Assembly: GCA_029204045.2 (NCBI GenBank)
Contig: JAQNDB010000280.1
Location: 37,675-101,674, forward strand
Length of the DNA stretch: 64,000 bases
Direction of reading: 5' to 3'
Origin: Tillandsia leiboldiana
Lineage: Eukaryota > Streptophyta > Magnoliopsida > Poales > Bromeliaceae
Made by a program: the position numbers and the translations under genes. The notes beneath the pieces were generated by a model. That model ran no database searches, was not told the DNA's origin, and saw only the letters and a list, made by a program, of their open reading frames with translations. How positions within the stretch are numbered: the first letter of the stretch is position 1; the number at the start of each line of letters is the position of its first letter. Below, piece after piece: positions 12,074 to 21,715 of the stretch.

Positions 12074-12101
12074 TGAGAACTACTGTGGGATGTAGTTCTC
12101 A
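12074..12101 (+). other. Ten-bp-stem hairpin in the A LTR
   Basis: TGAGAACTAC and GTAGTTCTCA pair perfectly around the loop TGTGGGAT. It is also present at 4032-4059 and 20435-20462. Families B and C carry a shorter GAACT/AGTTC hairpin in the equivalent LTR region. Confidence 0.6.
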
Positions 12102-12546
12102 CACCCGTCGTGGTGTTTTCTCCCCAGGGACTTCTGCTGCTCCGGTTCCTGCAGCTCTTGTTGCTGATCCAGCTCCTTCTGACCGAGGTAAGGGCGTCGC
12201 GAGATAGATCCCCTCCTGTCGTCTTCTGTGTGTGAGTAGATGTACCCCAGTTCCATTTTGGTGTGTGTTATGTCGAGTGACTTTTGTAGTGAGGTTTTGA
12301 GTTGTACCTTCCTTTCCTGCTTTTATGAGAGACTCCTGTATTCTGGTGAGGTTGGTCTGTATATTTGTGAGTTGTAGTTTATTTTATGTATTTTATTCCA
12401 GCTTTTTCTCTTTCAGCTCTGATATCTGCTAGTGTAGATGTTTCTTTGCAGGTTAGTCGCTACGCCTATACGGGGCTTCCCGTATGGCGGCGGATCTGTT
12501 GGCGAGCCGGGGCGCAGTATCCGCCCCGGGGCGTGATAGATTAGAG

Positions 12547-12559
12547 TGGTATCAGAGCC
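12547..12559 (+). promoter_or_regulatory. Primer binding site of A2 (tRNA-iMet type)
   Basis: TGGTATCAGAGCC, complementary to the 3' end of plant initiator tRNA-Met, lies 8 bases after the 5' LTR. It primes minus-strand DNA synthesis. Confidence 0.92.
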
Positions 12560-12837
12560 TAGGATGTAGGGTCTTGGAGGACTTAGGAACCCTAGGCTTG
12601 TGGTTGGACCCTAGGATGACTCGCGTGAGAGCCGTGATTTTAGCGAGAGTCCTGATTGGAATTTCTAACTCTCCCGGCGGTTCGGGGTGAGCGATTGACA
12701 TGTCTTTCCTTCGGTGGCAACTATGTTGGCTGCAGACGACATAGTACTTCGGGAAGGGGGACATGCCTTCTGACTTTCGCTAGATTGGGTCGAGGGATGA
12801 TTTGGGTTCTGATTGTTTGCCTTGTCCCTCAGGTGGG

Positions 12838-14704
12838 ATGCCTCCTCGACGCTCGATGGTGACGCGTTCGCAGCCTTCGTCCTCTGAGCCCGAGCAGGAG
12901 GACTCGGGCAGGGACAGCAGAGCGAGGTTTTGGAGCTCCGTGCCCAGATGGCACAGTTGGCTGAGGGCGTCTCGTACGCCAGGAGGGAGGCTGTGCAGTC
13001 GGTTGACCGCTCTTGTTGGAGCAGAGAGCGCAGCCGGCGGTAGTACCCCCTGAGAGTTCTCCGGTGCCATTCTTCCCCTGTTGTGGCACCCCCGGTTGTG
13101 CAGCCTGCACCAGCAGTTCCGGCTGAGCCAGTTTCCAGTAGGCCACCGTCTGGGACGACGGGATCTTTGACTTCGGCAGAGCAGCAGGTTTTGGTGGGTC
13201 TTTGTTGAGGTTTCGCAAGTTTGATCCCCCCCGCTTTTCGGGCATGAGTGCTGAGCCGTGGGCGGCTGAGTCTTGGGTTACAGACTATGGAGCGCCATTT
13301 CGAGAGCCTTTTTATTGATGAGAGGTTCGAGTTCTGTTGGCTACTCATTTCTGGAGAGCAACGCCGAGGCCTGGTGGCGGCGTGTGCGACCAGCAGGTCC
13401 GCCTGGGACCCAGTTTATCTCATGGGCAGAGTTTCGCGGTATGCTTCTTGGGGCCTTCTTTCCCGAGAGTGTTCGGCAGAGCTTGGAGGAGCAGCTGAGG
13501 AATCTCCGCCAGGGAGATAGGCCCGTACACGCGTACATCGCCGATTTTAATCGGCTGTTAGCTTGTATGCCCCACGTGGCCAGAGATGAGACCCACCGGA
13601 TCTACATGTTCGAGAGAGGGTTGCGTCGGGACATTTATCAGTTGGTCCGCTCCCTCAGACTACAGACTTTAGAGGCCTCGATGGAGCAGGCACTTTATGG
13701 TGGAGAGTGGTGAGGCCGTGATGGCAGAGGTGACTCCAGCCCCCGTTGTGACTCCTGGGGCGAAGCGCCCGGCGCAGTTTGAGGAGGGGCAGTCGAGTAG
13801 ACAGGGACCCCCGAGACCACCCCGTTTCCACTCTCAGGGACGGGGTATCAGGGCGGCAGAGATCTGGGGGATCTCGTCAGTTCCAGCAGCAGCAGCAGCG
13901 CCGACCACCTCGACAGCAGCAGCAGTCTTCGCAGCAGCAGCAGTCTTTCCGCAGCAGCAGCAGACTTCGCGGCAGCCGCGCCCTGACCGTTGTATCATCT
14001 GTGGAGGACCGCACTCACCGGCCCAGTGCCCGCAGGGTCGGGACCCGCTGCTTCCTGTTGCGGCAGACCGGGTCACTTCGCGAGGGGCGTGCCCCAGGGC
14101 AGGTTACCCAGCTCCTTCATCGGCTTCTTCTGCATCCTTCATTCCTCGTCAGTCAGCAGGACCTTCGGCGGCCTCCGGTAGGCCAGACTTTGCTTCCATC
14201 GTCCTCAGCGACAGCCAGAGCGACATCCCCCGGCGCCGAGCGGTCGAGTCCTACGCCGCTCAGGTAGAGGATGCTACAGCAGCAGAGCATGTCGTCGCAG
14301 GTATTATTTGATTGTCTGCAGTTCGTACTCGTACTCTCTTTGATACCGGTGCATCGCATTCTTTTATCAGTAGAGCATTTGCATCCCTTCATGGTATAGA
14401 GGTAGTTTCTTTATCGCATGCATTAGAGGTTCAGATACAGATCATGTCTTGCATGTCGAGGAGTATTGTAGGGATTGCCCTGTGCAGTTGGGATCCTGGA
14501 TTTTGCCCGCAGACTTGCTTGTCTTGCGGCAGCTCCAGGATTTCGACGTCGTGCTAGGTATGGATTGGTTGTCGAGGTACTATGCTGTTATAGACTGCAG
14601 AGAGAGGACGGTGACCCTCCGCGAGCCTGGACAGGAGGTGTTCGTCTTCAGAGGCTGCCAGAGCACCTTCTTTGCGATGACTGTTTTCTTCGGCGAGGGC
14701 TAGG
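12838..14704 (+). pseudogene. Gypsy A2 gag-protease, frameshifted
   Basis: Starts MPPRRSMVTRSQ at 12838, a usual chromovirus gag start. Recognisable parts fall in different frames. A helical segment (LELRAQMAQLAEGV) lies near 12930-13015. The retrotransposon gag core follows around 13210-13710 (AEAWWRRV; FRGMLLGAFFPESVRQS). Next is a Q-rich CAG tract at 13884-13965, then a CCHC zinc knuckle C-X2-C-X3-H-X4-C at 13991-14029. The aspartic protease DTGAS has its DTGA codons at 14342-14353, followed by the VVLGMDWL region near 14550-14572. At least four or five frame changes interrupt it. RT directly downstream is intact, and the break density matches the low-quality zone next to the gap, so many breaks may be sequencing errors. 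Gag would form the particle; the protease would process the polyprotein. Confidence 0.85.
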
Positions 14705-14711
14705 CGGATGA

Positions 14712-16172
14712 TTAGTAGGGGCTGCACCCGCTTTCTTAGCGACGATTGTGGAGGTGCCTACGGCGGCACTGGGACTCGAGGATATTCCTGTTGTCCGCGA
14801 GTTCCCAGATGTGTTTCCCCCTGAGTTGACGACTATGCCGCCGGAGAGGGAGGTGGAGTTTGTGATTGATGTGGTACCGGGAACCGCACCAATCTCGAAG
14901 GCGCCTTATAGGATGGCACCTGCCGAGTTGAGGGAGTTGAAGGCCCAGCTTCAGGATCTTATGGATAGGGGCTTTGTCAGGCCTAGTGTTTCTCCGTGGG
15001 GAGCGCCAGTTTTATTTGTGAAGAAGAAGGATGGGTCGCTTCGCTTGTGTGTGGATTATCGGGAGTTGAATAAAGTGACCATCCGGAACAAGTACCCTCT
15101 TCCACGGATAGATGATTTGTTTGATCAGTTGCAGGGAGCCACAGTGTTTTCGAAGATTGATCTTCAGTCAGGTTACCACCAGTTGAGGGTGAGGGCCGAG
15201 GACATCCCTAAGACGGCTTTTCGATCCCGGTATGGGCATTATGAGTTTACGGTTATGCCGTTTGGTTTGACTAATGCCCCAGCTGCATTCATGGATTTGA
15301 TGAACCGGGTATTTCAGCCGTACTTAGACTTGTTTGTGGTTGTGTTCATTGATGACATCTTGATCTACTCCCGGAGCGATGTGGATCATGAGGAGCACTT
15401 GAGGATAGTGCTGCAGCTTCTATGTGAAAAGAAGCTGTATGCCAAGCTTAAGAAGTGCGAGTTTTGGCTTCGGGAGGTAGCATTCTTGGGCCACTTGGTA
15501 TCAGCCGCAGGAGTAGCAGTTGACCCGACGAAGATTGATACAGTTCGGGATTGGCCGAGACCGACGACGGTGACGGAGGTCCGGAGCTTTCTGGGCTTGG
15601 CAGGCTACTACCGTCGGTTTGTAGAGGGCTTTGCGAAGCTCTCTACTCCCCTGACCTGTTTGACTAGGAAGGGGATGAGGTTCATTTGGACTGAGCAGTG
15701 TCAGCGGAGTTTTGAGGAGCTGAAGAGGAGACTGATTTCAGCACCAGTTCTCACACTGCCAGTGATGGGAGATGGCTACGTGATTTATAGTGACGCCTCG
15801 CACAGCGGTTTGGGTTGTGTCTTGATGCAGCATGGGAGGGTAATTGCTTATGCTTCACGGCAACTAAAGGATTATGAGAAGAATTACCCTACTCATGATT
15901 TAGAGCTGGCAGCTGTGGTGTTTGCATTGAAGTTGTGGCGGCATTACCTCTACGGTGAGCATTGTGAGATCTACACGGATCATAAGAGCTTAAAGTATCT
16001 GTTTACTCAAAAGGAGCTGAACCTGAGGCAACGCCGGTGGTTGGAGTTACTAAAGGATTACGATGTGAGTATCCTCTATCATCCCGGCAAGGCCAATGTG
16101 GTAGCAGATGCTTTGAGTCGGAGGTCTGTGCAGAGTTTGAGCATGGTTGGTCACAGCAGCAGGCCCCGTTGA
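14712..16172 (+). CDS. Gypsy A2 reverse transcriptase and RNase H (part of pol)
   Basis: Open frame from 14712 (after TGA at 14709) to 16172; it is part of a polyprotein, so no separate start is expected. The protease-RT linker (ALGLEDIPVVREFPDVFP) leads into RT motifs LCVDYRELNKVT, SKIDLQSGYHQLRV, the catalytic FIDD box (15345-15356) and FLGHLVS. RNase H follows with YSDAS, the ELAAV block, the TDHKSLKY motif and DALSRR. RT copies element RNA into cDNA and RNase H removes the RNA strand. There is no stop or missing catalytic residue. The frame ends early: near 16145-16165 a one-base shift moves the ORF into the integrase frame. Confidence 0.96.
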   Translation, partial: LVGAAPAFLATIVEVPTAALGLEDIPVVREFPDVFPPELTTMPPEREVEFVIDVVPGTAPISKAPYRMAPAELRELKAQLQDLMDRGFVRPSVSPWGAPVLFVKKKDGSLRLCVDYRELNKVTIRNKYPLPRIDDLFDQLQGATVFSKIDLQSGYHQLRVRAEDIPKTAFRSRYGHYEFTVMPFGLTNAPAAFMDLMNRVFQPYLDLFVVVFIDDILIYSRSDVDHEEHLRIVLQLLCEKKLYAKLKKCEFWLREVAFLGHLVSAAGVAVDPTKIDTVRDWPRPTTVTEVRSFLGLAGYYRRFVEGFAKLSTPLTCLTRKGMRFIWTEQCQRSFEELKRRLISAPVLTLPVMGDGYVIYSDASHSGLGCVLMQHGRVIAYASRQLKDYEKNYPTHDLELAAVVFALKLWRHYLYGEHCEIYTDHKSLKYLFTQKELNLRQRRWLELLKDYDVSILYHPGKANVVADALSRRSVQSLSMVGHSSRPR

Positions 16173-17692
16173 TTGAGCAGTTGAGGCGACTCCAGATTGA
16201 GGTTGTATCCCCTGGGGTCTCTGCTAGACTGATGTCTATGGTCTTGCAGCCCACTCTATTGGACAGGATTAGGGAGACGCAGAGTGAGGACCCCTACTTG
16301 GAGAGGATTAGATCACAGATTCAGGCAGATCTTATAGGGGATTTTACAGTGGATAGCTCGGGAGTACTGCGGTACAGGGACCGAGTGTGTGTGCCTTCGG
16401 ATTCAGAGATCAGAGACCAGATTTTGGGAGAGGCCCATTATACGCCTTATACCATTCATCCTGGTGGTACTAAGATGTATAAGGACCTCAAGGCACATTT
16501 TTGGTGGTCCGGAATGAAGCGGGACGTTGGAAGATTTGTGGCTCACTGTTTAACTTGCCAGCAAGTGAAAGCAGAGCACCGGGTTCCTGCTGGCAAGTTA
16601 CAAAGTCTTCCAATTCCCGAGTGGAAATGGGACCACATCACCATGGACTTTGTTACAGGGCTGCCGAGAGCGCAGAGTGGAGCCGACGCGATTTGGGTTA
16701 TTGTTGATAGACTCACCAAGTCTGCACATTTCTTGCCTGTTCAGATGACTTGGTCATTGGAGCGTCTGGCACAGTGTTATTTGGACGAGATAGTGAGGCT
16801 ACACGGGGTACCTGCGTCGATTGTTTCAGATCGGGATCCGAGGTTTGTGTCACGATTCTGGGGGAGTTTACAGTCAGCTTTGGGGACCCAGCTCAGATTC
16901 AGCACTGCATTCCACCCACAGACTGATGGCCAGTCTGAGCGCAGTATACAGACCCTTGAGGATATGCTGAGAGCGTGCGTTATGGATTTTGGAGGGGGGT
17001 GGTACCGACACTTATCTTTGGTTGAGTTTGCGTACAACAACAGCTATCAGGCGAGCATCCAGATGGCTCCGTTTGAGGCGTTGTATGGACGCAAGTGTCG
17101 GTCACCCTTGTATTGGAGTGACGTGGGTGAGAGGAGGACTTTGGGACCAGATCTTCTTTTGGAGGCTGAGGAGAAAGTCAGAGTTGTTCGTCGACACCTT
17201 GAGGTAGCCCAGAGTCGTCAGAGGAGTTATGCAGATACTCGACGGCGAGACCTGGAGTTTCAGATTGGTGACCATGTATTCTTAAAGGTCTCGCCTTCGA
17301 AAGGGGTCCGGAGATTTGGAGTGCGTGGGAAGCTTAGTCCCCGTTTTGTTGGACCCTTTGAGGTACTTGAGAGGGTAGGCCCTGTGGCTTATAGAGTTGC
17401 TCTTCCTCCACGTTTGGCCGGTGTACACGATGTTTTTCATGTCTCAGCCCTGAGGAGGTATGTCTTTGATCCGTCGCATGTGGTTGACTTCACTCCCTTG
17501 GAGATCGGTGAGGACCTGGTTTACGAGGAGCGGCCGTTGCGGATTCTTGCTCGTGAGGTGAGGGAATTGCGCAACCGGACCATTCCGTATGTGAAGATCT
17601 TATGGAGCAATCATGAAGAGCGAGAGGCTACTTGGGAGCTCGAGACAGAGATGAGATCTGCATACCCTTTTCTGTTCGAGACTACTGGTTGA
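16150..17692 (+). CDS. Gypsy A2 integrase with chromodomain (part of pol)
   Basis: Continues pol in the next frame from about 16150 (frame open from 16037). Visible: the zinc-binding region (HYTPYTIHPGG then HCLTCQQ), a catalytic core with Asp 16646-16648, Asp 16829-16831 and Glu 16937-16939, a GPF/Y-like region (RFVGPFEV) and a C-terminal chromodomain-like segment at about 17526-17687 (PYVKILWSNH then ATWELE). The chromodomain is thought to guide insertion to marked chromatin, consistent with insertion into other LTRs here. The stop at 17690-17692 lies 59 bp before the 3' LTR. The last 422 codons are identical to 27-1295. Apart from the single frameshift at the RNase H junction the gene looks intact. 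Confidence 0.95.
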
Positions 17693-17739
17693 GGTACGCC
17701 TGTTCTACCTTACTTGTTTCGAGGACGAAACATCCTTTT

Positions 17740-17751
17740 AGTGGGGGAGGA
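17740..17751 (+). promoter_or_regulatory. Polypurine tract of A2
   Basis: AGTGGGGGAGGA immediately before the 3' LTR, identical to 1343-1354. Confidence 0.9.
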
Positions 17752-20700
17752 TGTAGTGGCCCTAATTCCCATGCAGCGTTCTTCCGATGAATCCACTGTT
17801 AGAGCACCTAGTATTGGTGTATCTGGCCCATGGTGCATCAATGGGATGCCACAGATGGACCCTGTGCGTGTTTATTAGCTGTGTAGGCCTTCGGCTGAGT
17901 TTGCCGAAATTTCGGAAAAGAATTAGGCCCAACAGAGGTCGGAAATGGATTCAGCACGGAAAAACGCTTGAAAACGGCTATTTGCTTGTTTGTTTCTGAG
18001 TCCGGATGCCCAAAAACGGACTCCCGGAAGTTTTTAGTGGAAAATGGTGCATGGGAGGGGCCGTAGACCGCCGGGATGCCACGTGGCGGCCTGTCATTGG
18101 CCGGTTCAGGATGCGCGGTCCACAGAGTTGCGCGGCGGGGGTGCACAGACCCGGCGCATGGACACGTGGCACCGCCTGATTGGCGGCGCAAGGCGCGCGG
18201 TCTACCGGGTGAGCGCGGCGGTGCATGGACCAAGGCGGGGGCACGTGGCAGCCTCCGGTTGGTCGGTGCACGCGGCGCGGTCCACGGAATTCCAAAGTGG
18301 AATGCGTGGACCGGGTGTAGGGGGACACGTGTCACCCTCTGGTTCGCGGGCGCACCGTGCGCGGCGCACGGAGTCGGGGCCGGTACCTCGGGGCGCGTGC
18401 CCACGACGGGGCCATGCCGCGCGCCCGGCGCGGCCGCCGACCGGTCAGCGGGTCAACCGGGGGACACGCGTCGCCCGCTGGTTGGCGGGCGCCAACCGCC
18501 TCACTGTGCGGGGGCGGGCCACGTGGCAGCCCGTGGGTGGCCCGAACAGCTGTTTGCTGTTCGGCGGGCCACGTGGCGGCACCTGGTGGATTCGGGCGTG
18601 AACAGTGTTGGGCCGGCCCAACACTGTAGCCGCCCGAAAACCCCGGGCGCCCGAAAGTTGGGCCCGAAAGCCCATTGACTTTGTTTTTGGGCTGATTTCG
18701 GGTGAGGCCTATAATAGGCCCCTTGGGGCTCACTTTTGAGGCTTTTCCCGAGAGCTTTAGCCATTGAGCCCTTCACCAATTTTCTTCCTCTCCCTCTTGT
18801 GCATCTCTTGGCGGAAGTTCAGAATTTTTGGAGGCCGCGACGACGGCGACTTCTACATCGGGGTGCGGAGCGACGATCTACTGTTGGAGGCCCATTTTCG
18901 TCGCAGTTTAGTCTGGGAGGTCTACCGGGCTACCCCGATGTTATTTTTGGACGATTTCTGCGGTGACGGTTTCGTAAGAGGTAAATCTACATTTTCCGTG
19001 TTGGGCACTTTTTCTGGATCCGAGCTTTTCTTGGGGTTCTGGGTACATTTTTAACCCCCTTTGCGACTGTTGGTTGATTTGGACAGCACCTACTTGTCGG
19101 ATTTTTATCTCCTCATCCGGACATCGGAATTCGACGTTTCAGGACTCTATCGACATCTACTCTTCGCGAGGATCGCCGTCATATTTTTATTGGAATTTTT
19201 GGAGGAAGTTTTTCAGGTGAAAATTTCGTGTGAATGGGACTGTTCACCACAGATTTTGGGATTGTGGATTTTGTGTGGATTAAAGTGTAATTTTGGTGTA
19301 TGTTTGTACCCAGGAGTTTGTGAGCACTTCTACCGTGTTGTTGGCTTGGTGGGATTTGTGATTTGACAGTTGTGGGCTTTCTCAGCTGTACGATTCCGGA
19401 CAGTTAGCACTTTCAGGTGGGTGACCTTGCTTCCAAGAACTCTGGACTGTGTACTAATTCTATGTGTGTAGGATCATGCATGTTAGAAATTGGAGTATTA
19501 GCATGTGTAAAAACTGTTTGTTGTATCTTGTATATCAGTTGATGAATCTTTGATTCCTACTCTATGTTAAGTAATGAAATCTTGGAATTTGACCTAGCAC
19601 CCCTGTCATATGTATCATGTTCAGCCAGTCTGTAGAAAAACTCCAACTTGGGCTAGGTTTTTACTGCTCTAGACATTCCACATCACGATACTTCATTTCA
19701 CTGGACTTAGCTTTTCCTCGCCCGAGTTGTGGGCCGAGAGGTCGGGTGGTTGTGGGATGCATTTGCACTCGTGTCTGGGGACCGAGTGGAGTTGATAGCA
19801 GTCTGTAGATTTGATTTCTTTGGGAGAGTGTTAGTGATGGTAGATCTGGGTTCTTGGAAACTGTCAGAGAGACAATGAGTTTCAGCTGTGTAGATTCCAG
19901 CCAGTGAGTGAGTCAGTGATTTGTTTGGTAGTCGATCTTATTGATCGAGGATTGGATCATAGCCTGCATGAGCCACATTTGAGCTTACAGTGATACTTTA
20001 CAGTGATACTTATGAGTTACTTTGACTCGAGCGGGTCGCTCCCCTCGAGGGCCACTCCGGAGTAGGCGAGACCGGGTTGTTGTACCCGCGTGAGATGAGA
20101 TGTTCCTTCGCGACTTGTGGTTGCAGTTGTCCCTCTGGCTGTGCTTTTGTTGGCAGCCATGGACGCCCTACGTAAGTCCGCTCCTCCGGGACGTAACGGC
20201 AGTAGGTTGGCGCAGGTTTGACTGGACCCGATGTGGCAGTCAGTTTTGATTGGGTGATCAGGGAGGAGGGTTAGTTGTGGCATTGTGTTCTTGCTGTTCC
20301 ACTGTTGAGCATCTAGATAGAGGCATAGTAGTTGTAGAGTTACCTTTCCCTGCTTTCCTTATAGCACTGCATATGTTACCTTTGCCTCTGGTAGACTTAG
20401 TGGGCAGACCGTCGGGCTTGTTGGCGGCACCCACTGAGAACTACTGTGGGATGTAGTTCTCACACCCGTCGTGGTGTTTTCTCCCCAGGGACTTCTGCTC
20501 CGGTTCCTGCAGCTCTTGTTGCTGATCCAGCTCCTTCTGACCGAGGTAAGGGCGTCGCGAGATAGATCCCCTCCTGTCGTCTTCTGTGTGTGAGTAGATG
20601 TACCCCAGTTCCATTTTGGTGTGTGTTATGTCGAGTGACTTTTGTAGTGAGGTTTTGAGTTGTACCTTCCTTTCCTGCTTTTATGAGAGACTCCTGTATT

Positions 20701-20897
20701 TCTGGTGAGGTTGGTCTGTATATTTGTGAGATGTAGTTTATTTTATGTATTTTATTCCAGCTTTTCTCTTTCAGCTCTGATATCTGCTAGTGTAGAGGTT
20801 TCTTTGCAGGTTAGTCGCTACGCCTATACGGGGCTTCCCGTATGGGCGGCGGATCTGTTCGGCGAGCCGGGGCGCAGTATCGCCCCGGGGCGTGACA
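17752..20897 (+). mobile_element. 3' LTR of A2
   Basis: TGTAGTGGCCC to CGTGACA, 3146 bp. Six CACGTG boxes (18080, 18163, 18242, 18326, 18520, 18570), the 26-bp palindrome at 18602-18627 and a TATA variant near 18710. Followed by CTCAC and B LTR sequence. Confidence 0.93.
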
Positions 20898-21715
20898 CTC
20901 ACTCTCCCTCACTCTCGGTTGGAGAAGAAAGGAAAAAGGAGAAAAAACGGAGATGCGGGGAGGAAGAAGAAGAAGAAAAGGAGGGAGAGAGGGAAGGATG
21001 GTCCACGGACCACCGGTCTACGGTGCACCCGTCGGTCTACAAGACCCAGTCGGGTGCACCCGGTCCAGGCACGCACGCCCACCTGGCGCCCCCTGTTGAC
21101 CCGCGCCCAAGTGCGCTCCAGCTGTGCGCCTCGCGCAGCGCGCCGTGCGTCTTGGAAATCCGTTTTCGTCCCGTTTTCTGTCCATTTTTCGTCCGTTTCC
21201 GTCCAAATTTGACAGACGACTTCGTTTCAGCTTAATTTATCACAGAAAATTTTAAATTTTTAGTTTGGGCCATTTCTGGGTCACCAAAAGCCTCGCTGTA
21301 TCTAAAATCATTGGCGGACCCCGTTCTCACAATCCAGGTATTCGATCAACCCGAAATTTTTACTGGGACCTTAAAACATAATTACACAGCTCCCGTAATT
21401 TTCTCAGAATTTTTTGACACTGTTGGCGGAGCCCGTTCGCACTATCCGGCCTCCGATTAACGCGAAACTTTTTTTGTGGCCTTAAAACATATTTACGGGG
21501 CTCCCGTAATTTTCTCGGAATTTTCCGACACTGTGAATTTTCCACTAAAAATCTGGGCCCTCTTTCTCCAATAAATTTTTAGATCTCTCCATTTTAACCC
21601 GAATTGGGCCCAACTCGCGTCCACATATTCTTTACTTCCCTAACTTTCATAACACTAGTATTTTATACCACCTTTATTTACATTTATTTATGTGCCGAAA
21701 ATCCGGTACTTTACA
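20898..21715 (-). mobile_element. Family B2 3' LTR, part beyond A2
   Basis: Resumes the B LTR interrupted at 9407, beginning with the second CTCAC, and ends CGGTACTTTACA. It is almost identical to 27430-28242 of the right LTR, which suggests B2 is young. A GAAGAAGAAGAA-type purine tract lies at 20960-20996. Confidence 0.9.

Larger units (their letters stand above)
9408..12538 (+). mobile_element. 5' LTR of A2
   Basis: Starts TGTAGTGGCCC and ends CGTGATA just before the primer site, 3131 bp. The terminal CA of the other copies reads TA here. It shows many single-base indels relative to the 3' LTR, so divergence should not be read as age. Confidence 0.93.
9408..20897 (+). mobile_element. Complete gypsy element A2 (chromovirus, Tekay-like)
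   Basis: An 11.5-kb LTR retrotransposon with 5' LTR 9408-12538, tRNA-Met primer site, gag-protease, RT-RNase H, integrase-chromodomain, polypurine tract and 3' LTR 17752-20897. It is flanked by CTCAC at 9403-9407 and 20898-20902, a 5-bp target duplication. The empty site is visible at about 27424-27440 in the other LTR of the host element B2. Order PR-RT-RH-IN is that of Ty3/gypsy; the chromodomain and 3.1-kb LTRs suggest the Tekay/Del clade (inference). RT and integrase look functional; gag-protease is frameshifted. Confidence 0.95.

Noticed and set aside
12531..12538. LTR end TA instead of CA in the A2 5' LTR as a novel terminus
   Set aside because: A single C-to-T change in an error-prone stretch; the other two A LTR ends read CA.
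12547..12559. tRNA-like sequences at primer sites (also 23921, 29963, 50278, 54071, 57580)
   Set aside because: Only the 13-15 bases complementary to a tRNA 3' end are present; no cloverleaf, so these are primer sites, not tRNA genes.
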